Source: Desulfosarcina sp. (GTDB lineage: Bacteria; Desulfobacterota; Desulfobacteria; Desulfobacterales; Desulfosarcinaceae). From it: a DNA stretch of 38,991 nucleotides. Position numbers and translations under genes: made by a program. Position 1 is the stretch's first letter, and each line of letters begins with the position of its first letter. The notes beneath the pieces are model-generated. The model did not search any database, was not told the origin of the DNA, and worked only from the letters and a program-made list of their open reading frames with translations. Of the stretch, positions 27,060 through 36,971 are shown piece by piece. The stretch covers positions 1 to 38,991 of the forward strand of contig JAQYWF010000003.1 of NCBI GenBank assembly GCA_030145105.1, read 5' to 3'.

Positions 27060-30000
27060 CTATTCAAGCGCATCCAGAATGTTAGCAAGCTGATCCAGTT
27101 TTTTATCATCCAGATTGGCCAAGGGAAAGTCTGAAGGGGTGACACCGCCGGCTTCAGATGAAAGACAATGATCGATAAGTGTTCTTGCTGTCGTTACATA
27201 TCGCTCAGCGAGTCGTTCGATAGTTGAGGGATGATGTAAATTTTTGCTGTACGTCCAGTTCGCCTGTAAATGACCCCCAACGATCCAGGTATTGATCTCC
27301 AGCATTTGCGTCCTGGGATTACTTTCACCGCGCCATCCTGCAAGCGCTCGGTTTAAGCGAAAAATGGCCGTATCGGGCAGGGAGGTGTCAAACTGTCCCA
27401 GATAATTGAAGAGTACTTGTGGCGGTGTTTTGGTTGTCAGTTGACGGCGAACCTCCTGATCTTTGCACAAATAGCGTAGTAGCCCAAAACCAATGCCTTT
27501 GTTGGGAATGGCACGAAGCTGTTCTTTGATGGCCTTGAGCTTGTCACCTGGGTTGGTGCTTTCGGTCAGGGTAAGCTTCACAGGGAATATCGAGGTAAAC
27601 CACCCGATGGTGCGCGCTGGAGGAGATATCGTGGGTAGAATATCTTCCCGACCATGACCTTCTAAGTTGATTAACACTGAGTTCTGACCGGTCCATTCAG
27701 TTAAAACCTGAGCCAGTACTGTTAACAAGAAATCGTTTATTTGGGTGTTGTAAATAGAGGGAACTTCTTTTAACAGCGATTGGGTTTCTTTCTGGTTCAA
27801 GCTGACCGTTACAACGCTTGCCTCACCCTCCCTGTTGTCGCCACGTTGGATATCCACGGGAATGCTTGGATGGACATCCTTAAAAACAGTTGACCAGTGT
27901 GATAACTCCTTTTTCACATTCGTGGTTTGGGCCAACTCCGCCAGCTTTTCCGACCAGTCCCGCATTGAAATTGTTTTCGCCGGTAGAGACACCGACTCGC
28001 CTCTGCTAAGTTGGTGATAGGCTTTTTCTAAGTCTTGCAACAGAACATTCCAGGAAAAGCCATCAACCACCAGGTGATGCACCGTAATGAAAAGCCGACT
28101 GGTATGGCCCATTTCCCCTTTAAAATAAGCAGCGGCAATGAGCCGACCCTTCATAAGATTATGGCTGTTTTCCAACTGAACCATCGTCTCTTTGACGCAT
28201 AATCGCTGTTCCGCTAAGGGCATTCCACTTAGGTCGACAACTTGGAACGTGGGCGAAGGGGCCTTTTCGGTAAGGGTCTGCTGCCAACCGCTTGGTGTAT
28301 CTGCCGGTAAAAAGCGGGCGCGCAACATATCATGGTGGCTTAGCATTTGCTGCAAAGCCTGTTCCAGTAATTTTGAATTTAATTCGGTGGTCACATCCAC
28401 CAGCATAGACATATTCCACTTGTTTGGCTCCGGTAAATTTAGATCAAAAAACCAGTGCGCTATGGGCATCAGCGCCACCGGGCCGGTTACCAAGCCTTGC
28501 TCAACCGGTGCGACAGTGGTCACTTCAACCTCCGGCGCTAGCGTAGCAATTGTCTGGCTTTTAAAAAGTTGTTGTGGTGAAAAATACAGGCCCACCTGAC
28601 CAGCTTTAACAATGATTTGAATACTGATAATGGAGTCACCGCCAAGGTCAAAAAAGTTGTCGTGGACGCCTACGCTTTCCAGCTGAAATACCTCGGCCCA
28701 AACCTTGGCCAGTTTTTGTTCTCGTTCGGTAACCGGTTCAACATATTCGGTATCAAGCCTTATTCCTTTCCCTGTTGGGTCAGGTAGCGCTTCACGATCG
28801 ATCTTCCCATTGGTCGTCAGTGGCATCTGTTCATGCTGCACAAAATAGGTGGGCACCATGTAATCGGGCAGGCTGTGGTTCAAAAATTGGCGCAGCGCTT
28901 TGATAGTCAGCGGCTGCTTGGCTGTAAAATGTGCCACCAATTGTGTAGGCGCAGCCTCCGGTTCAAGATACCCAATTTCCTTTAGGATGTTGCGAACCCG
29001 GGTCTCATCAATATCGTCGTCTAACTCCTCCAAGGCTTCGCTTCGGCTTTTATGTCCAATCCGTACATCCCAACTGTAAGGGAGGGCATAATTGTGGTAA
29101 CCGCGCTCTTTGTTGTGGATGTATATGCCCACTTCGTTAATCAAACAATTGGTAGAACGTCCGGTATCAGATGGCCGGACCCACGGCGCGTGTTGATCCA
29201 AATAAGTATACACTGCGTGCAAGGGAACATCTTTATAGCGATAAAAGTCGACGAGTCGGACGTCGTTAAAAACATCGTCACCTTTGAATATCTCTACATC
29301 CAGCAGTTGGTTTACAGCGTCATCGATGCGATGATAAGCCTTTCTGGCCTCCAGAACGGTGCGGTCAATTTCATCTACATCAAAAATGCGGGCCTCAAAC
29401 ATATCCGATAAACGGGTTTCAAAAAGCTGGCCACGAGACAGCCCGGTAAAGATATAGTTGATGCCCTTTTCACGGGCCAGATTGATGCTCAACGTATAGA
29501 TCACTTTAAAGCACCCGTCACAAACGTTTTTGTGGCGCCTTAAACTATCCACAAAAACAGCGTCCATCTGCGGCGTCTGGCCAAAAACCAAATCGACATT
29601 CAGGTCGTCCGTTACCCGGCGAATATTTTCTTTGGCCTCCTTTGAAATGTAGCCGTTATCGTGGCTGAACACCAACGGCGTCATTCCCATTTCTTTAACG
29701 AGTTGATACAGCATATAGGTGCTGTCTTTACCGCCACTGTACAACACCATGCAGTCATACTTGCCCGTTTTGGTCTTTTTGGCCTCATTGATTATGGCCT
29801 GTAAGTCTGCCATGGTCTTGAAATAGGGTCGGAACCGCTCTTTGAGCATGTCGAAATCTCGGCAAGTGTTGCAGATCCCTTCCGTGTCCAGCGTAGTGCC
29901 GGGGTAATTGTCGGGCAAACCGCACTTTGAGCAGTGCGTTTCTGCCGCGTTTGTTCGCGAAGCCTGAGGTTGAAACACAGTCACCACCCCAAGCTCGATA

Positions 30001-32666
30001 TCGGGGTGCCTCAGGAGCTTGCTCTCGATTTCGCCCAATTCCACCCGGTACCCTTTAACCTTGACCTGATCATCGGTCCGGCCCAGATACTGCATCTTGC
30101 CGTCGAAGGTCCAGCGGGCCAAATCACCGGTACGGTAGAGGATTGCGTCTGTTTGCCATGGAACCTCTACAAATTTGGCTGCGTTGAGTTCGGGCCGGCC
30201 AAGGTAGCCTCGCGCCACACCCCTACCGCCAATGCAAATTTCACCGATGACCCCGCCTGGTACCGGATTCAAATGTTCATCCAATAGATAGACTTGGGCA
30301 TTGGTAATGGGCTTGCCAATAGGAACGGAATCGTCCGTATCCAATTCGGGATCAAAACGATGAATCATACAACCCACCGTAGCTTCGGTGGGGCCGTACT
30401 CGTTGTAGATTTCAATCTTATTGTCAAACAGGTCGCTGACGCTTTTGGCCAGATTGCGTTTCAGATCCTCTCCGCCTAAAATCATTTTGCGTAACCGAGA
30501 CTGCACCGGATTCAGTTCTTTGAGTAGCGACAAATGGGCCGGTGTCAGTTTGATAATGTCAACGAGATCGTCTTTGATCACATCGAGAATTACCAGGTTG
30601 CTACTATCGCTCTCACCGTAAATGACGATTTTGCTGCCAGAGATCAGAGGAACATAAATAGAGGTGACGGTGAGGTCGAATGACAGTGAAGTGAAAAGCG
30701 GAAAATCGAGCTTTTGCCCTTGTAGATAAAAGTTTTTCGCCCACCAGGCATAATTGAATAAATTGCTATGACGGACCATGGCACCCTTGGGTGTGCCGGT
30801 GGAGCCGGAGGTGTAGATAATGTAGGCCAGATTGTCTGGTGTAGCAGCGGTCAGAGGGTTATCATCAGGCTCGGTTTCAATGGCCGGCCAGTTCGTATCC
30901 AGACACAACGTATTGGCAGCGGATTCGGGAAGATGGGTGACAAAACGTTCTTTTGTAAGCACCAGCGGGGCCGCTGTTTCAGTAAGCATCAGTGCAATCC
31001 GTTCAGCAGGAAGCATCGTATCTACTGGCATGTAGCCGGCTCCGGCTTTGAGGATACCCAGGATCGCGACAACGGCCTCTGGAGAACGATCAAGGAAAAG
31101 GGCAACAATGTCCTCCCGATGAATGTCGTGTTTGATGAGAAAATGTGCCAGTTGGTTCGCTTTTTTGTTCAACTGGGCGTAGCTGAGCGTGTTGCCGTCA
31201 ACGTACAAGGCAACGGCATTTGGCGTGTTGGCAACCTGTTCTTCAAAAAGCGAAACAACTGTTTGGTCATCCAGAACCGGTGCGTTGGTCTGGTTGAAGT
31301 CTATTACAAGCTGTTGATGTTCTGCTGTCGTCAATAAAGAAAAGTTTGAAAGGAGTTGATTGGAGTTTGCTAAAAAGGTCTCCAGCAAGAGCTGGAAGTG
31401 CTTTAATATGTGAACAATGGTCCTGTCGTCAAAGCGATCCGTATCATACCTCATCCTCATGGTGAGCTCTTCGCCAGGGTCTATAAGGACAGTAAGCGGA
31501 TAATTTGAACCTTCAAGAAAGTCTACCTTACCAATTTCAAGATCCTGTGCAGCGTCTTTCAGGAGAGTCTCTATCGGATAGTTCCCAAAGACCAAAAGAC
31601 TGTCAAATAATGATCGGCCATCAGAGCGCTCCAACTCACTCCATGATTGAATCGTTCTCAACGAACAGTGTTCAAACTTATGAGACTGGACCTGCTGTGC
31701 GTGCACTTCTTTTAACCAGGGAACCAATGAAGCATGAGGAGATAGTTGCACTCTTACGGGTAGGGTGTTGATAAACAAACCGATCATCGAATCGATATCA
31801 GTAAGGGTTATCGAACGACCCGATACAACCGTCCCAAACACGATGTCTGATTCACCGCTGTAGCGGTTTAATAGCAGTGCCCAGGCTCCTTGCATCAGGG
31901 TATTGAGCGTAATTTGATGCTGTTTCGCCAGCGACTGCAATTCCGCGGATGTAGTTCTGGATAGCCGAAGTTCTTCTCCAGCGTATACTTGTAACGAGCT
32001 TTGTGGCTTCTTAAATGCCTGACCGAGACGTATGGGGGTTGGTTTCGTAAATCCTTGTAATGCCTTCCGCCAATACAGCTCCGCTTCGGTGAGATCTTGT
32101 TGTTTCAGCCAAGTAATATACTTTTTGTAGGGTTGAGGTTCCTCGAGGGATATATTTTCATCCTTGCAGGACGACTGATAAACGGTAAATACCTCTTTAA
32201 GAAGAAGTGCCATAGACCAGCCGTCTATTATCATGTGGTGGTGAGTGATGAAGAAATGGTAGTCATTTTGTGTTTTTCTAACAAGCGTTAAGCGCACTAA
32301 TGGGGCTTTGGATAAATTGAACTCCTTATTCGGTTCTGTTTCCAGAAACGTTTTTGATCGCTTCGTTTGCAACGAAGAGGTCACATGGCGCCAATCCTGT
32401 TCTTGCCAGGGTAATTCTACGCGCCGGTGAACAATTTGAAGTGGCGTCACACGGTTTTTCCAAACAAAGAAAGTTCGCAAAACAGGATGCCGGTTTAGTA
32501 CCCGTTGCCAGGCACGTTTAAAGGCAGAAACGTTCAGGGGGCCATGAAGGCTGAAATGCGATACAAGTACATAAACATTCGACGCTTTTCCGTAAATCGA
32601 GTGAAAAAGCATTCCATCCTGCATCGGCGATAGCGGGTAGATGGACTCAATATTTTCTTTGTTCAT
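27060..32666 (-). CDS. NRPS module C-A(PP-loop insert)-T-E, predicted Asn (1868 aa)
   Basis: Order: condensation (about 1-440, HHMIIDG at 143-149), adenylation N-part (470-895, YTSGSTGTPKG, NEYGPTEAT, YRTGDLARW, KVKGYRVELGEIE), an inserted ATP-pyrophosphatase domain (about 905-1238), adenylation remainder (1240-1300, NGKIDREALP), carrier (DLGGDSI, Ser1345) and epimerisation (1395-1835). The last has HHLVVDG at 1530-1536, EGHGRE, TIGWFTS and NYLGQFD. The hand-read specificity code is DLTKIGEVGK, the classical asparagine code. The E domain predicts a D-residue. The C-terminal tail NLDDKKLDQLANILDALE and the N-terminal YPLSPMQDGMLFHSI fit donor and acceptor docking helices. The inserted domain is described separately and is the most unusual part of the window. 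Confidence 0.93.
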   Translation of the reverse strand: MNKENIESIYPLSPMQDGMLFHSIYGKASNVYVLVSHFSLHGPLNVSAFKRAWQRVLNRHPVLRTFFVWKNRVTPLQIVHRRVELPWQEQDWRHVTSSLQTKRSKTFLETEPNKEFNLSKAPLVRLTLVRKTQNDYHFFITHHHMIIDGWSMALLLKEVFTVYQSSCKDENISLEEPQPYKKYITWLKQQDLTEAELYWRKALQGFTKPTPIRLGQAFKKPQSSLQVYAGEELRLSRTTSAELQSLAKQHQITLNTLMQGAWALLLNRYSGESDIVFGTVVSGRSITLTDIDSMIGLFINTLPVRVQLSPHASLVPWLKEVHAQQVQSHKFEHCSLRTIQSWSELERSDGRSLFDSLLVFGNYPIETLLKDAAQDLEIGKVDFLEGSNYPLTVLIDPGEELTMRMRYDTDRFDDRTIVHILKHFQLLLETFLANSNQLLSNFSLLTTAEHQQLVIDFNQTNAPVLDDQTVVSLFEEQVANTPNAVALYVDGNTLSYAQLNKKANQLAHFLIKHDIHREDIVALFLDRSPEAVVAILGILKAGAGYMPVDTMLPAERIALMLTETAAPLVLTKERFVTHLPESAANTLCLDTNWPAIETEPDDNPLTAATPDNLAYIIYTSGSTGTPKGAMVRHSNLFNYAWWAKNFYLQGQKLDFPLFTSLSFDLTVTSIYVPLISGSKIVIYGESDSSNLVILDVIKDDLVDIIKLTPAHLSLLKELNPVQSRLRKMILGGEDLKRNLAKSVSDLFDNKIEIYNEYGPTEATVGCMIHRFDPELDTDDSVPIGKPITNAQVYLLDEHLNPVPGGVIGEICIGGRGVARGYLGRPELNAAKFVEVPWQTDAILYRTGDLARWTFDGKMQYLGRTDDQVKVKGYRVELGEIESKLLRHPDIELGVVTVFQPQASRTNAAETHCSKCGLPDNYPGTTLDTEGICNTCRDFDMLKERFRPYFKTMADLQAIINEAKKTKTGKYDCMVLYSGGKDSTYMLYQLVKEMGMTPLVFSHDNGYISKEAKENIRRVTDDLNVDLVFGQTPQMDAVFVDSLRRHKNVCDGCFKVIYTLSINLAREKGINYIFTGLSRGQLFETRLSDMFEARIFDVDEIDRTVLEARKAYHRIDDAVNQLLDVEIFKGDDVFNDVRLVDFYRYKDVPLHAVYTYLDQHAPWVRPSDTGRSTNCLINEVGIYIHNKERGYHNYALPYSWDVRIGHKSRSEALEELDDDIDETRVRNILKEIGYLEPEAAPTQLVAHFTAKQPLTIKALRQFLNHSLPDYMVPTYFVQHEQMPLTTNGKIDREALPDPTGKGIRLDTEYVEPVTEREQKLAKVWAEVFQLESVGVHDNFFDLGGDSIISIQIIVKAGQVGLYFSPQQLFKSQTIATLAPEVEVTTVAPVEQGLVTGPVALMPIAHWFFDLNLPEPNKWNMSMLVDVTTELNSKLLEQALQQMLSHHDMLRARFLPADTPSGWQQTLTEKAPSPTFQVVDLSGMPLAEQRLCVKETMVQLENSHNLMKGRLIAAAYFKGEMGHTSRLFITVHHLVVDGFSWNVLLQDLEKAYHQLSRGESVSLPAKTISMRDWSEKLAELAQTTNVKKELSHWSTVFKDVHPSIPVDIQRGDNREGEASVVTVSLNQKETQSLLKEVPSIYNTQINDFLLTVLAQVLTEWTGQNSVLINLEGHGREDILPTISPPARTIGWFTSIFPVKLTLTESTNPGDKLKAIKEQLRAIPNKGIGFGLLRYLCKDQEVRRQLTTKTPPQVLFNYLGQFDTSLPDTAIFRLNRALAGWRGESNPRTQMLEINTWIVGGHLQANWTYSKNLHHPSTIERLAERYVTTARTLIDHCLSSEAGGVTPSDFPLANLDDKKLDQLANILDALE
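28955..29945 (-). other. PP-loop ATP-pyrophosphatase domain inserted in the Asn adenylation domain
   Basis: Within residues about 908-1238 of the 1868-residue protein lies a domain of the N-acetyl-sugar amidotransferase type (WbpG-like, adenine nucleotide alpha hydrolase superfamily). It shows two CxxC pairs at the front (C912/C915 in HCSKCGLP, C932/C935 in ICNTC), the PP-loop SGGKDST at 977-983, SHDNGYIS, a further CxxC (C1049/C1052 in NVCDGCF), FTGLSRGQ and a late Cys in STNCLINEVG. The end IGHKSRSEALEEL is like the end of stand-alone family members. It sits between A8 and A10, with flanks VVTVF and QLVAHF that would join naturally if it were removed. The parent family activates an amide or carbonyl oxygen by adenylation for attack by ammonia or sulfur. 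Confidence 0.85.
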
Positions 32667-32679
32667 GTTTGCCCTATAG

Positions 32680-35600
32680 TTAAAGTTCGCTGATTTCTGA
32701 CATTAGATCATCAAGTTCCTCTTGGCTCAAATTGGCTTCTGGAAAGTCTGATGGGGTAAAGCCTCCAGCTGTCGGCGACTGACAATGACGAATGAGCTCC
32801 TCTAAGGCCTCCATAAAATTTCGAGCCAGTTTCTCAATGGTCGTTTGATGATGAATATTTCTACTATAATTCCATGCTATATGTAGTTGACCTTCAACAA
32901 TCATCCCTTCAATTTCCAATAAGTGCCTGCGATTTGACCGCAGACTGCGCGTCGGTCCACAAGGAACGTTGGAAAGCCTAAAGGGAGATGTCGATGACAG
33001 GAGTAGGTCAAATTGACCCATATAATTAAACCGCAAGTCCGCTTCCGGAAGGATTTGCAATTTTTTAACAATGGCTGTGTTCTTGTTTAAATAACGCAGT
33101 AAACCGTATCCAATGCCGCGGTTAGGTATGCGTCGCAGCTGTTCTTTGATTGACTTCAGCCTGTCTCCCGCATTTCCGGTAACGTCTAAACTCAACAATA
33201 CGGGGAATATTGCGGTGAACCAACCTACTGTGCGCAGCAGGTCCATGTCATCCAATATGGCCTCTCGGCCATGGCCCTCCAAATCAATCAACTGGGTAGA
33301 TCCACCGGTCCATTGGCACAATGCTTGTGCCAAAGCCGTTAACAAGACATCGTTTATTTGCGTTTGGTACGCCTTTGGCACCTCTTTTAACAATATCCGG
33401 GTTTTTTCAACGTCTAGCGACGTCGCTATCCTGTCAGCCGTTGCTTCTGTATTGCTGTTCATCCCCTGCGGGTAATCCACAGGTAACGATGAGGTCTTTT
33501 CTTTTTGCCTCTCAAGCCAAAATGGCAGTTCTTTTTGAAGATCCCCGGACTGGGCATATTGGGTTAATTGCTCGGCCCAATATTTATACGACGTGGTCTT
33601 GGGCGGAAGCTGAATAGGCTGCCCATTGCTAATTTGTAGATAAAGTTGCTCAAGGTCTTCCAACAAAATTCGCCAGGAAACACTGTCGATTGCAAGATGA
33701 TGGATAATCATCAGCAAATAACTGGGCTCCGCAGGGCCAGTTTCAAACAGAGCAACGCTCATCAATGAACCTTCCGACAGTCGCAGGCCCGCTTGTAATT
33801 CTGTTGCAGTCGATTGGATCGCTGCTGTTTGCTCCATTGCACTCAATGTCGATAGATCCAATCGCAAAAATGGAACCGTATCGTTTGTGGGATTCATTAC
33901 CTGCTGCCATTTTGAATCGCTTGATGTGAAACGCAGCCGAAGCGCATCGTGATGTAGAAGTAAGTGTTGTATAGCTTTCTCTATTGACCCAGGGTCCATC
34001 GCTTGACGAACATTGAACAGAAAGGCTTGGTTCCAATGGTGGGCCTCGGCAAGGTTTTGTTCGAAAAACCAATGCTGGATGGGAGTAAGCGGTAGTGGGC
34101 CTGAAACCGGTCCCTGTTCTGCCTGAATGATGGGCACTGTACCAGCTATGCCTGCCAATTGAGCAACGGTTGGATATCGAAAGAGTTGATCGGGCGTAAA
34201 ACTAATGCCTAGCTGGTTGGCCTTAGACGTCATTTGAATACCCAAAATCGAATCCCCACCCAATTCAAAAAAATTATCGTTGATACCAACGCTAGCAATT
34301 CCAATGACCTGGGCCCAAATTTCAGTCAGTTTTTGCTCGGTAGAAGTTCGGGGCGCAACATAGTCTGTGGTCGTTTGACGCTCATCGCTGGGTGCCGGCA
34401 AAGCCCGACGATTTACCTTGCCGTTGTGTGTCAACGGTAAGGTCTCTAACATCATAAAGGCGGAAGGGAGCATATATGCAGGCAAAATGTCCTTTAAGAA
34501 ACCACGTAGTTCACTGATGAGCTGCGCTGAGCTTTGCCAATTCGAATTCGGATTGTTCTCGACAACCCATTTTTCGTTTTCCACAGGCATCCGATTCTGG
34601 TGCGGCCTGGTGGCATACAGATTGTAGAGTTCAGTATTTTTCAAATCTTTGTCCTGTCTGACAGCCACCTCATACCCGTGGTCCTCAAGAATGGCCCTGA
34701 TTTGTTTTAGTCGACTGTCGACATTGTGCACTTCCATTACGATCTGGTCGATTTTGGGCCAATCACTTTCATCGATGCCGCAGAGTACATCCAGTTCACT
34801 CTTTTCAACATCGATCTTCAGCAGATCAATTCTTTCAACCGCATTCTCGCGGATGACCTCTGACAGCGTCCTTATGGGGCAGGTGTATTGTTTAGATTTT
34901 AATCGTTTACCCAGTAATCCATCGATTTGTTCTTCCGACAACTGAACTTCGTTTTCTGCAGACTGCTGATTTCGCAGGAAAGACGTTACAGTCTTCCGCT
35001 CGTCAACCGCATTAGCAAAGCGTCCGGAGAGAATAGAAATACCGGGGTAATAGGTAAAGTCTACTTCGCCCATTTTACTGCCAAGGCCACAGTCAAAGAT
35101 CTTCGCATGGTTCCCGTAAAGAGCCATATTGAGCGCCAACACCTCACTGATGGGTGGAATGGGCTCAAATGCATAAATTTGTGCGTTGTTGCAAATCTGG
35201 CTGACAAGAAGCGAAAACAAACCGATGTTGGCCCCAACATCAAAAACACAGATGTCATCTCTTAGAGAAATTCCATGCTGCAGGTAGGCCCGCTCTTCAA
35301 ATATCTCTTTGAACATATAATCTGTTTCGCCCCTATTGATATGGGCCACTACCATGCCGTTTGGCAATGTATGCCGGGGGCGGCTGCCCAGTACATCTTC
35401 GACTCCTGAAAGGGGTAACTGCCAGTTTATCGGCATATGTGGTTGATCAGGAACGAAATAGGCTACCAGTCGTTTGTCGCCAGGGTAATCTTCACGGGCA
35501 ACCACGACAACTTCTCTGACGCTCGGGTGCTGAGTTATGGCAGCCTCAATTTCTCCCAGCTCGATTCTGTTCCCACGAATCTTAACCTGGTGGTCAAGTC

Positions 35601-36843
35601 GGCCAAGATACACAATGTTTCCATCAGGTAAGGAACGGGCAAGATCGCCCGTTTTGTAAAGTCGGGCCTCCGGGTCGCCGTTGAAAGGATCAGGAATAAA
35701 TTTTTCTGTGTTCAATTCAGGTCGGTTTAGATAACCACGCGCCACCTGAACACCCCCAATGTTCAATTCACCCGGCTCACCGACAGGCACGGGTTGAAGT
35801 TGTTTATCTAACAGGTAGATTTGGGTGTTCGCCACAGGACGGCCAATTGGAACCGTGGTGAGTTCGCTGTCCCGCTGGCAAGCCCAATAGGTGACATCAA
35901 CAGCGGCCTCTGTTGGACCGTATAAATTGTGAAGTTCTGCTCCAAAACGGGCAAAAAAACGTTCTTGTAAGGAGAAGGGCAGCGCTTCACCACTGCAGAT
36001 AACACGCTTGAGGGAATGGCAGGTCTCAACATTTCTGTCTAACAAGAATGCCGCCAGCATTGAAGGCACAAAATGAATCGTCGTGATGGCTTGCTCCATA
36101 ATTAGCTTAACGAGGTATTGATTATCCCTGTGCCCTTCTGGTTTAGCGATGACCAACCGTGCACCAAACATCAAGGGCCAGAAAAATTCCCAAACGGATA
36201 CATCAAAGCTGAAAGGCGTTTTCTGTAAAACCCGATCTTTTTCTGTCAATGCATAGGCATCTTGCATCCACAGCAGACGATTGCAAATGCCACGATGTTC
36301 GTTCATGACACCTTTCGGTCGCCCTGTGGAGCCAGATGTATAGATGACATAGGCTAAGTTTTCGGTCGTGGCACCCTCTTTGATGTTGTCTGTGCTCTCT
36401 TTTGCTATCGTGGTCCACCCGGAGTCCAGGCAAATCAACTCCGGTTTTGGATAATCTGCAATTGTTCGGCTTGCTGCGAGAGTTTGTATTGTGGTCAATT
36501 TGTCTATCAACTGTGCCTGGGTTAACACGACAGGCACCTTGGTGTCTTCTAACATGAAGGCTACACGTTCAGTGGGGTACTCCGGATCCAGCGGAACATA
36601 CGCCCCTCCTGCTTTGAGGATACCGTATAGACTGACAACCATTTCCAGGGAACGTTCCATAAATACCCCAACCATCGTTTCCGGCCCTACACCCAATTTC
36701 CGTAAGAAACGGGCCAACTGGTTTGTCCGCTGATTGAGTTCAGCGTACGTAAACTGTTTGTCTTTATAGACAACTGCAATTGCATGAGGTGTTTGCGACG
36801 CCTGAGCCTCAAAAATCTCTACAATTGTTTTTGTTACTGGCAT
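32680..36843 (-). CDS. NRPS initiation module A(FkbM insert)-T-E, predicted Ser (1387 aa)
   Basis: There is no condensation domain, so this is the loading module. I start it at ATG 36843 (AGGAAGGG lies just upstream) rather than at the upstream ATG 36882. Counting residues from 36882, the domains are as follows. Adenylation N-part about 20-480 has YTSGSTGRPKG, HNLYGPTEAA, YKTGDLARS and KIRGNRIELGEIE. An inserted FkbM methyltransferase spans about 495-775. The adenylation end is near 793-830 (LPAYMLPS, NGKVNRRALP). The carrier has ELGGDSI (Ser878). The epimerisation domain, about 930-1370, has HHLAIDS at 1061-1067, EGHGREA, TVGWFTA and NYMGQFD. The hand-read code DVWHISLVDK is a serine code (EntF-like). 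The C-terminal tail NLSQEELDDLMSEISEL looks like a donor docking helix. The next module starts 13 bases downstream. Confidence 0.93.
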   Translation of the reverse strand: MPVTKTIVEIFEAQASQTPHAIAVVYKDKQFTYAELNQRTNQLARFLRKLGVGPETMVGVFMERSLEMVVSLYGILKAGGAYVPLDPEYPTERVAFMLEDTKVPVVLTQAQLIDKLTTIQTLAASRTIADYPKPELICLDSGWTTIAKESTDNIKEGATTENLAYVIYTSGSTGRPKGVMNEHRGICNRLLWMQDAYALTEKDRVLQKTPFSFDVSVWEFFWPLMFGARLVIAKPEGHRDNQYLVKLIMEQAITTIHFVPSMLAAFLLDRNVETCHSLKRVICSGEALPFSLQERFFARFGAELHNLYGPTEAAVDVTYWACQRDSELTTVPIGRPVANTQIYLLDKQLQPVPVGEPGELNIGGVQVARGYLNRPELNTEKFIPDPFNGDPEARLYKTGDLARSLPDGNIVYLGRLDHQVKIRGNRIELGEIEAAITQHPSVREVVVVAREDYPGDKRLVAYFVPDQPHMPINWQLPLSGVEDVLGSRPRHTLPNGMVVAHINRGETDYMFKEIFEERAYLQHGISLRDDICVFDVGANIGLFSLLVSQICNNAQIYAFEPIPPISEVLALNMALYGNHAKIFDCGLGSKMGEVDFTYYPGISILSGRFANAVDERKTVTSFLRNQQSAENEVQLSEEQIDGLLGKRLKSKQYTCPIRTLSEVIRENAVERIDLLKIDVEKSELDVLCGIDESDWPKIDQIVMEVHNVDSRLKQIRAILEDHGYEVAVRQDKDLKNTELYNLYATRPHQNRMPVENEKWVVENNPNSNWQSSAQLISELRGFLKDILPAYMLPSAFMMLETLPLTHNGKVNRRALPAPSDERQTTTDYVAPRTSTEQKLTEIWAQVIGIASVGINDNFFELGGDSILGIQMTSKANQLGISFTPDQLFRYPTVAQLAGIAGTVPIIQAEQGPVSGPLPLTPIQHWFFEQNLAEAHHWNQAFLFNVRQAMDPGSIEKAIQHLLLHHDALRLRFTSSDSKWQQVMNPTNDTVPFLRLDLSTLSAMEQTAAIQSTATELQAGLRLSEGSLMSVALFETGPAEPSYLLMIIHHLAIDSVSWRILLEDLEQLYLQISNGQPIQLPPKTTSYKYWAEQLTQYAQSGDLQKELPFWLERQKEKTSSLPVDYPQGMNSNTEATADRIATSLDVEKTRILLKEVPKAYQTQINDVLLTALAQALCQWTGGSTQLIDLEGHGREAILDDMDLLRTVGWFTAIFPVLLSLDVTGNAGDRLKSIKEQLRRIPNRGIGYGLLRYLNKNTAIVKKLQILPEADLRFNYMGQFDLLLSSTSPFRLSNVPCGPTRSLRSNRRHLLEIEGMIVEGQLHIAWNYSRNIHHQTTIEKLARNFMEALEELIRHCQSPTAGGFTPSDFPEANLSQEELDDLMSEISEL
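34590..35391 (-). other. FkbM-type methyltransferase domain inserted in the Ser adenylation domain
   Basis: Residues about 498-765 (counted from 36882) contain a SAM-binding glycine-rich start VFDVGANIGLFSLL, then YAFEPIPP and later ERIDLLKIDVEKSELDVLCG, the FkbM pattern in which KS replaces the more usual GA. The domain begins HTLPNGMVVAHINRGETDYM, as in stand-alone FkbM proteins. Flanks are VAYFVPD on one side and LISELRGFLKDILPAYMLP on the other, so it lies between A8 and A9/A10 of the adenylation domain. FkbM enzymes are mostly O-methyltransferases, so O-methylation of the serine hydroxyl is the likely reaction. N- or C-methylation is less supported. Confidence 0.82.
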
Positions 36844-36971
36844 TATATCCCTTCCTTGATTAAACGGCTGAAAAAAAACCATTGAGATTCAACCGCTATA
36901 GTCGTTCTTGGCAATCGTATCGTCATTGCAATAGACTCGTTGAAAGCTTAACTGGAAAAAACCCTGCTGAC

